A DNA stretch of 64,000 nt, taken from assembly GCF_034180645.1 (NCBI RefSeq), contig NZ_JAXFNY010000014.1, positions 80,471 to 144,470 of the forward strand. The letters are read 5' to 3'. The translations under genes and the position numbers were made by a program. Every line of letters starts with the position of its first letter. The stretch's first letter is position 1. Under the pieces are notes generated by a model. That model saw only the letters and a list, made by a program, of their open reading frames with translations. It ran no database searches and was not told the origin of the DNA. Source of the stretch: Mobiluncus sp034180645. Lineage in GTDB: Bacteria; Actinomycetota; Actinomycetes; Actinomycetales; Actinomycetaceae. This document shows, one piece after another, positions 59,250 through 64,000 of this stretch.

Positions 59250-62200
59250 GTGAGTACAGGGCATCCCTCTAACGGTTCGTTCTTTGGCAATATTTTCGCC
59301 GGTCCTCCGGGGGGTGCCTCGCGCGGTCCGGGCGGAATGCAGCCGCCCCGTATGCCCCGTCCCGCCGCTGGTGGGGCGAATCCCGGTCCCCAGGGTGGAA
59401 CCAAGACTTTGGGGATAGTTATCGCGATTATCGCGGTGCTCATCGCCGTGGTGGGATTCATGTCGCGGATTTGGGCGGAACTGGCTTGGTATCAGCAGCT
59501 CGGTCGGATTTCCGTGGTGTTGACGGCCTGGGGTTGGCGCATTGGCTTAGTGGTTGTGGCGATGCTGCTGGCGGCCGCCGTGACCTGGGTGAACTTGATG
59601 ATTGCAGCGAAGGCGAGCCCCGATGCTTCGCAGCGCAGCAAAGCCAAGAAACGCCGCGGCGCGGAACGCAAGATGGACGCGGCGAAACGCAAGATTCAGC
59701 GTGAGAGCGACAAAACGACCCCGGATTCCGCTAAACAGGAAAAACCGGACCAGCAAAGTGACGAAACGCTCTATCCTGGGGAAAAGTCGGCAGGCAGTAA
59801 AGGCGCCGACAAGCCCTCCGATTCGGAAAAGATTATTGATCTGGACGCCGAGTTCGACACGGTCTTTGACACGGCGGATTTGGAAGAAGAATTCCGGCGT
59901 GCCACCCGCCGCTCCGAGCGTCCCGCGGTGGCAGCCCTGCACGATACTTTGCAGCCGTGGCGCAAGTTCCTGATTGTGATATTACCGCTGGTGGTGGGTC
60001 TGATGGTGGCCACCCCGTTGATTTCGCAGTGGGAGCTGTTCGCCGCGTGGTTCCACCGGAATGACTTTGGGGTCAAGGATCCCGTTTTCGCCCGAGATTC
60101 GTCATTCTTCGTGTTCTCGCTGCCGGTGTTTTCCGAGCTGACCACCCTGCTGTTCTACGTGGTGGTTACCGCTGGGTTGTTTACGTTGGCCCGCTACTAC
60201 CTGCAGGGCAACCTGTCCACAAAAATTGCTGAGATTCCCGACCGCACCCGGATTCACATCTCGGTTTTGCTGGCTATCTTGGCTGCTATTATCGGCCTGC
60301 GCTACTACCTGGATCGGTTCGTGCTGCTTCTGGGGTCGCACGATAAGTTTTCGGGGGCGTCCTACACCGATATTCATGCCGTGCTGCCGGCCAAGAACAT
60401 TTTGGTGGGGATTTCCCTGGTCATTGCCGTGTTGTTCATCATCGGGGCTTTTCGGAAGTCTTGGGTCATTCCCGCCACCGGGGTCGGCGTCATGGTGCTG
60501 TCCTCGCTGCTGGTGGGTAGCCTTTACCCGTGGCTGGTGCAGCGGTTCCAAGTCGATCCGTCCGCGCAGGAACTCGAAGCGCCCTATATCGCTCACAACA
60601 TCAAAGCGACTCGTGACGCATTCGGAATCGCTGACGTAAAGGAAGAAACCTATAAGGCAACCACGGAGGCTACTGCCGGCCAGCTCCGGTCGGATAGCGA
60701 GTCTACCGCCTCGATTCGTCTGCTGGACCCCTCGGTCGTGTCCCGCACTTTTGGCCAGATGGAACAAAACCGGCAGTACTACCGATTCGCCTCTAACCTG
60801 GCGGTGGATCGCTACACCATTGACGGCAAGCCGCAAGACACCGTGATCGCAGTGCGCGAGCTCGATACGAACCAGTTGGGTGATTCCCAAAAATCCTGGG
60901 TCAACCAGCACACGGTGTTCACCCACGGCTTCGGGGTTGTCACCGCTTACGGTTCCAAAGTCGAAGGGGACGGCTCCCCGGCCTTCTGGGAAAAAGGTAT
61001 CCCCTCCCAAGGTGAACTGGGCGAATATGAGCCGCGGATTTACTTCGGCCAGTTCTCACCGGACTATTCCATCGTGGGGGCGCCAAAGGGTGCGCCGAAA
61101 CGGGAGTTTGATTACCCCTCCGACGTCACTCAGGACAAGGGCGTTAACAACACTTTCACGGGTCAAGGCGGGCCGAGCGTGGGTAACTTGTGGGAGAGGC
61201 TGATGTATGCCCTCAAGTTCCGTTCCTCCGAGATTTTCTTTTCTCAACAGGTCAATAACTCCTCGCAAATCCTGTTCTACCGTTCCCCCGAACAGCGCGT
61301 GGCGAAAGTCGCCCCGTACCTGACCTTGGATTCGCGGGCGTATCCCGCGGTTGTGGACATGGACGGCGACCCGAAAACGCCGAAACGAGTGGTGTGGATT
61401 GTTGACGGTTACACGACCTCGAACTCTTACCCGTATTCAAACCACATGGATTTGAACGCTTCCATTTCCGATTCGCGCAACATCGGCTCCGGCTACCAAG
61501 TCATGAACAGCGTGAACTACATGCGCAACTCTGTGAAAGCCGTGGTTGATGCCTATGACGGTTCGGTTCACCTGTACCAGTGGGACGCGAAAGACCCCAT
61601 CGTCAACGCTTGGGGCAAAGTGTTCCCCGGTCAGATTGAGCCGCTAAGCTCGGTTTCCGGCGATTTGATGGCGCACTTTAAGTATCCCGAGGACCTGTTC
61701 AAGGTGCAGCGAAACCTCATCGCGCGCTACCACACGACCGATCCGCGGTCGTTCTATTCCGGTTCGGACTTCTGGAAACTGCCCGACGACCCGACTCACG
61801 AGGGCTCACAAACCGTCCTGTCGTCGCTGCAGCCTCCCTACTACCTGACCATGAAAGTTCCTGGCCAGGAATCGACCGAGTTCTCGCTGTACTCGACCTA
61901 CATTCCTTACGGTCAGTCAGACCGAAACGTGTTGACCGGGTATTTGACAGTGGACTCGGAAACGGGGTCAGAGCCCGGCAAGGTGCGTGACGGGTACGGC
62001 AAGCTGCGGCTACTGTCCCTGCCTTCGGACCTAGCGGTCCCCGGTCCGGGCCAAGTATCCAACAAGTTCAAGACCACCGATACGGTTTCGCAAACGTTGA
62101 ACCTGCTGTCCCAGCAGTCTACCGAGGTCGTTCGCGGCAACTTGCTGACTTTGCCGGTCGGCGGCGGCTTGCTGTATGTCCAGCCGGTCTATGTCCAGGC

Positions 62201-62714
62201 CCAATCCGGTACCACCTATCCGTTGCTGCGCTTCGTGTTGACGTCGTTCGGTGACAAGATTGGATTCGCGCCGACTCTGCAGGCTTCCCTCGATCAGCTC
62301 TTTGGCGGCGACGCCGGGGTACAGACTTCCGAAAATGAAGTGCCAGTAGCCGGTGCCGAGGGCAATGGCGAGAACCCTGCCGAACCGAGTTTGACGCCGC
62401 AGCAGCAGCTCCAGGCGGCTCTGCAAGGCGCACGCAAGGCGATGGATGACGCGGACGCGGCCATGAAAGCGGGCGATTGGGAAGCCTACGGCAAGGCCCA
62501 AACCGAGCTGAAGCAACAGCTGCAGCAGGCTTTGATCTTCGGCGGCGGACTGCCGGAGGCTCCCGACGCGACCCAGCCGGCGAATCCCGGCGACACGCCC
62601 AACGTCCAGCCGACTACCGAGCCCAGCGGCGCGGCGACCCCGGCGGCTAGTCCCAAGGCGAAAGCCTCCGCGGCAGCCAGTGCCCGTCCCCAACCCCGCA
62701 AATCCGCTAGCTGA
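59250..62714 (+). CDS. UPF0182 family large membrane protein
   Basis: At 1154 residues it is longer than the family's usual 900-1000. The Gly/Pro-rich N-terminus is followed by about seven helices in the first 460 residues (e.g. TLGIVIAIIAVLIAVVGFM and FLIVILPLVVGLMVATPL), interrupted by a charged cytoplasmic insert (about 120-215, Lys/Asp/Glu-rich). A large extracytoplasmic domain (480-1000) includes YEPRIYFGQFSPDYSIVG, RVVWIVDGYTTSNSYPYS, NYMRNSVKAVVDAYDGSVHLY and AHFKYPEDLF. The tail (1040-1154) is coiled-coil then Ala/Pro-rich. GTG start after GAGGAG. Role unknown. Confidence 0.92.
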   Translation: MSTGHPSNGSFFGNIFAGPPGGASRGPGGMQPPRMPRPAAGGANPGPQGGTKTLGIVIAIIAVLIAVVGFMSRIWAELAWYQQLGRISVVLTAWGWRIGLVVVAMLLAAAVTWVNLMIAAKASPDASQRSKAKKRRGAERKMDAAKRKIQRESDKTTPDSAKQEKPDQQSDETLYPGEKSAGSKGADKPSDSEKIIDLDAEFDTVFDTADLEEEFRRATRRSERPAVAALHDTLQPWRKFLIVILPLVVGLMVATPLISQWELFAAWFHRNDFGVKDPVFARDSSFFVFSLPVFSELTTLLFYVVVTAGLFTLARYYLQGNLSTKIAEIPDRTRIHISVLLAILAAIIGLRYYLDRFVLLLGSHDKFSGASYTDIHAVLPAKNILVGISLVIAVLFIIGAFRKSWVIPATGVGVMVLSSLLVGSLYPWLVQRFQVDPSAQELEAPYIAHNIKATRDAFGIADVKEETYKATTEATAGQLRSDSESTASIRLLDPSVVSRTFGQMEQNRQYYRFASNLAVDRYTIDGKPQDTVIAVRELDTNQLGDSQKSWVNQHTVFTHGFGVVTAYGSKVEGDGSPAFWEKGIPSQGELGEYEPRIYFGQFSPDYSIVGAPKGAPKREFDYPSDVTQDKGVNNTFTGQGGPSVGNLWERLMYALKFRSSEIFFSQQVNNSSQILFYRSPEQRVAKVAPYLTLDSRAYPAVVDMDGDPKTPKRVVWIVDGYTTSNSYPYSNHMDLNASISDSRNIGSGYQVMNSVNYMRNSVKAVVDAYDGSVHLYQWDAKDPIVNAWGKVFPGQIEPLSSVSGDLMAHFKYPEDLFKVQRNLIARYHTTDPRSFYSGSDFWKLPDDPTHEGSQTVLSSLQPPYYLTMKVPGQESTEFSLYSTYIPYGQSDRNVLTGYLTVDSETGSEPGKVRDGYGKLRLLSLPSDLAVPGPGQVSNKFKTTDTVSQTLNLLSQQSTEVVRGNLLTLPVGGGLLYVQPVYVQAQSGTTYPLLRFVLTSFGDKIGFAPTLQASLDQLFGGDAGVQTSENEVPVAGAEGNGENPAEPSLTPQQQLQAALQGARKAMDDADAAMKAGDWEAYGKAQTELKQQLQQALIFGGGLPEAPDATQPANPGDTPNVQPTTEPSGAATPAASPKAKASAAASARPQPRKSAS

Positions 62715-62840
62715 CACGGAAAGTGTCGTCCGCGGAAAACTGCCAGCTGGGGGGTGGACAGTGCCGGGCAGGGGAAACCTTCAGCGGACCAGGAAAGTGC
62801 CGCAACGTGCTTGTGAGCTCGACCCGTGGCGCCCTCCAAG

Positions 62841-62869
62841 TTGAGGTAAAACCTCAGAACTGGTAAAGT
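62841..62869 (+). promoter_or_regulatory. tRNA-fMet promoter
   Basis: TTGAGG (62841-62846), 17-bp spacer, TAAAGT (62864-62869), about 15 bases before the tRNA 5' end. An inverted repeat TGAGGT/ACCTCA overlaps the -35. Confidence 0.6.
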
Positions 62870-62884
62870 GTATGGGTCGCTTGA

Positions 62885-62958
62885 CGCGGGGTGGAGCAGC
62901 TCGGTAGCTCGCCGGGCTCATAACCCGGAGGTCGTCGGTTCAAATCCGGCCCCCGCTA
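62885..62958 (+). tRNA. Initiator tRNA-fMet (CAT)
   Basis: Cloverleaf: acceptor CGCGGGG (62885-62891) with CCCCGCT (62951-62957) leaving the unpaired C1:U72 end that marks initiator tRNAs; D-arm GAGC; anticodon stem CCGGG/CCCGG with three G:C pairs next to the loop CTCATAA; T-arm GTCGG-TTCAAAT-CCGGC. CCA is not encoded. The T-arm and acceptor 3' half also encode, on the other strand, the last residues of the adjoining XRE repressor, marking this tRNA as an integration site. Confidence 0.97.
62918..62958. other. Probable attachment site (attL) at the tRNA-fMet 3' half
   Basis: The 3' half of the tRNA gene is the left boundary of a block of phage-like genes, and the repressor gene reads into it from the right, ending in AGAGFEPTTSGL. 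Integrating elements that use tRNA 3' ends leave this signature. The matching attR lies beyond the window. Confidence 0.6.
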
Positions 62959-63253
62959 CTGTTCCACGGTCCCTGGAAGCATTCGCTTCCAGGGACTTTG
63001 CTATTTCTACGGTGTCTTCGGGCATGAGTTCTGAGAGGGGAACGTCTAGGATGGCAGCCGTCTTTGCTAGCTCGGTGACTGTCCAAGTTACCTTGCCTGA
63101 AATCTTGCGCGAGACTGTTGCTCTAGTAAGTCCAAGCAACTTACCAAGTTGCGGTTGATTAATATCACGGCGGTACATCCAAAATCGGATAAGTTCACCG
63201 ACCCGCTGGTCAACGGTCTGTGCGCTCATAGGAGCAGCTATCACTGAATTCAT
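62918..63253 (-). CDS. XRE-family HTH repressor of an integrated element
   Basis: The 111-residue product (start at ATG 63253, or 63229) has a helix-turn-helix around NQPQLGKLLGLTRATVSRKISGK and a short oligomerisation region. Its final 14 residues (TVAGAGFEPTTSGL) are encoded by the antisense of the tRNA. It faces the element's other genes with an operator/promoter region between, the layout of a lysogeny-type switch. A promoter-like TTGTCA is on the minus strand near 63305. Confidence 0.8.
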   Translation of the reverse strand: MNSVIAAPMSAQTVDQRVGELIRFWMYRRDINQPQLGKLLGLTRATVSRKISGKVTWTVTELAKTAAILDVPLSELMPEDTVEIAKSLEANASRDRGTVAGAGFEPTTSGL

Positions 63254-63268
63254 AGGTTCATACTGACA

Positions 63269-63285
63269 CATGATTGCAAATCATG
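63269..63285. promoter_or_regulatory. Palindromic operator beside the repressor gene
   Basis: CATGATT-GCA-AATCATG (63269-63285): perfect 7-bp arms, located 16 bases upstream of the repressor ATG at 63253. Probable autoregulatory site. Confidence 0.55.
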
Positions 63286-63299
63286 CAACATCAACACGC

Positions 63300-63328
63300 T
63301 TGACAATACATAAGTATCAGGATATTCT
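63300..63328 (+). promoter_or_regulatory. Strong rightward promoter of the integrated element
   Basis: TTGACA (63300-63305), 17-bp spacer, TATTCT (63323-63328). The spacer holds ATAC-ATAA-GTAT, a second small inverted repeat that could be another repressor site. Confidence 0.65.
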
Positions 63329-63369
63329 CAGTCATATAGTTACAGTAAACGTAACGATGAGAGGTTTTT

Positions 63370-63617
63370 GTGGGTGAGGTACTGAGTCCTAAGCAAGTTG
63401 CCAAGCTTCTGAAGTGACCACCGGAACAATCTACCGGTGGATAAGCGAGGGGAAGCTTGCTTACACGAGACTTCCATCTGGCTATTACAGAATCCCGGCT
63501 TCTGAGATTTCTCGTATTCTTACCCCCACCCCAGCGACCGAGAACACCAGTGCTGAAGTGGTCGATGATGTTGAAACCGAGTCTGACAATGCGGTGTTTC
63601 CTCCGGAGTTGTTTTAG
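63370..63617 (+). pseudogene. Excisionase/BldC-like HTH gene with a one-base deletion
   Basis: A GTG with GAGG six bases upstream begins VGEVLSPKQVAKLLK, then hits TGA at 63415. The other frame continues TTGTIYRWISEGKLAYTRL and on to YYRIPASEISRIL, the second half of a MerR-like HTH_17 domain. A missing G in AAG-GTG-ACC (read AAGTGACC at 63412) explains the break. Repairing it gives about 82 residues. Small HTH proteins of this type are typical excisionases or regulators next to a repressor. Confidence 0.75.
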
Positions 63618-63628
63618 GGGGTGGCTCG

Positions 63629-63889
63629 GTGAGTATTCAGGCGATGACGTGGGCGTTCGGAATTCAGAATTTGAAGCCTTTGGACAAGCTGGTTTTGGTA
63701 TCTCTTGCTGACCAGGCTAACGATGAGGGGCTGTGTCATCCCTCTATTGATACTTTGGCGCGCATGGCTTCAACTTCTGTGCGGAGTGTGAAGCGGTCGG
63801 TTGCTTTTTTGAAGGGTAATGGTTTTCTGGAAGTCGTGCATCGGTCGAGTCAGGATGGCCTGAAGTGTCCCAGGTTTTGTTCCGTTTGA
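63629..63889 (+). CDS. Replication-type HTH protein, truncated by an insertion sequence
   Basis: The GTG at 63629 opens MSIQAMTWAFGIQNLKPLDK; continuing LVLVSLADQANDEGLCHPSIDTLA and STSVRSVKRSVAFLKGNGFLEVV is the winged-helix domain found at the N-terminus of phage and plasmid replication proteins. The frame closes at 63889 after KCPRFCSV, residues that come from the inserted element, so the C-terminal replication half is lost here. GGTGGCTCGGTG is upstream with modest ribosome site. Confidence 0.75.
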   Translation: MSIQAMTWAFGIQNLKPLDKLVLVSLADQANDEGLCHPSIDTLARMASTSVRSVKRSVAFLKGNGFLEVVHRSSQDGLKCPRFCSV

Positions 63890-64000
63890 GTAGATGGGAA
63901 AATCTGGATTATGCCGAAGAAGTTTGATCAGGAATCGAAGGATCGGGTTGTGCGTTTGGTCGAGGATCGGATCCTTGCTGAGGGGCTTTCGATGCAGCAA
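63866..64000 (+). mobile_element. Left end of an IS3-like insertion sequence (continues beyond window)
   Basis: The junction is near TGTCCCAGG (63866-63874), which ends the coding frame of the preceding HTH gene. A transposase ORF follows 37 bases inside. Left-end inverted repeats starting TGT are common in IS3/IS481-type elements; the right end is out of view, so family and exact boundary are provisional. Confidence 0.55.
63911..64000 (+). CDS. Transposase OrfA N-terminus (partial)
   Basis: The ATG at 63911 opens MPKKFDQESKDRVVRLVEDR and stays open to the window edge (30 codons). This is the characteristic start of HTH_Tnp_1/IS3-group OrfA proteins, a basic helix leading into a helix-turn-helix. 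The gene is incomplete only because the window ends. Confidence 0.75.
   Translation, partial: MPKKFDQESKDRVVRLVEDRILAEGLSMQQ

Overview
The window is chromosomal DNA of a mid-50s %GC Gram-positive actinobacterium. Gene order is typical of the phylum: rimP-nusA-infB-rbfA-truB-ribF-rpsO-pnp, sucCD-DUF6350-purN-purH-DUF3017, clpS-DUF2017-murI-rdgB-rph, zincin-ThiF-uvrD2-PPA1309-UPF0182. Several cell-wall-binding-repeat-2 (CWB2) surface proteins, a meso-diaminopimelate dehydrogenase, sodium symporters and a sialidase-like protein suggest the Actinomycetaceae, with Mobiluncus my best guess. The genus is an inference from gene content and is not proven here.

1-20.7 kb: a translation and RNA-processing backbone (rimP, nusA, infB, rbfA, truB, ribF, rpsO, pnp). 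It is interrupted by envelope genes: a CWB2-lytic transglycosylase between nusA and infB, where YlxR would be expected; a CWB2 trypsin-like protease, an AGCS symporter and a CapA-like lipoprotein between truB and ribF; and a broken CWB2 gene before a quinone oxidoreductase. An ATP-grasp ligase, possibly for the peptidoglycan cross-bridge, follows pnp.

20.7-32.6 kb: an envelope-stress-like module made of a large PspC protein with a small membrane protein, divergent from a PspC-histidine kinase and NarL-type regulator. Three 11-bp-phased repeats lie between the two arms. Then come a sialidase-like gene translationally coupled to pcrA, a polyphosphate kinase 2 with a 12-lysine tail, and sucCD.

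32.9-46.5 kb: purine synthesis (purN, purH), an acyl-CoA synthetase, icd, an FtsX-type ABC exporter whose first permease is decayed, an NSS symporter, ddh and the HU gene. sucC and icd share a palindromic operator just upstream of their -10 boxes, with a weaker match at the acyl-CoA synthetase. Two copies of one dispersed palindromic repeat sit directly downstream of the sucD and hup terminators.

46.7-62.7 kb: DUF3039, pncB, clpS, DUF2017, murI, two unrecognised small proteins, rdgB-rph, a PDZ-Lon-like protease, a zincin-like protein, a ThiF/E1-like protein, uvrD2, a PPA1309-family protein and a UPF0182 membrane protein.

62.9-64 kb: initiator tRNA-fMet carrying the left end of an integrated element. 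An XRE repressor gene ends inside the tRNA. It is followed by an operator/promoter region, a frameshifted excisionase-like gene, and a replication-type helix-turn-helix gene cut by an insertion sequence whose transposase start reaches the window edge.
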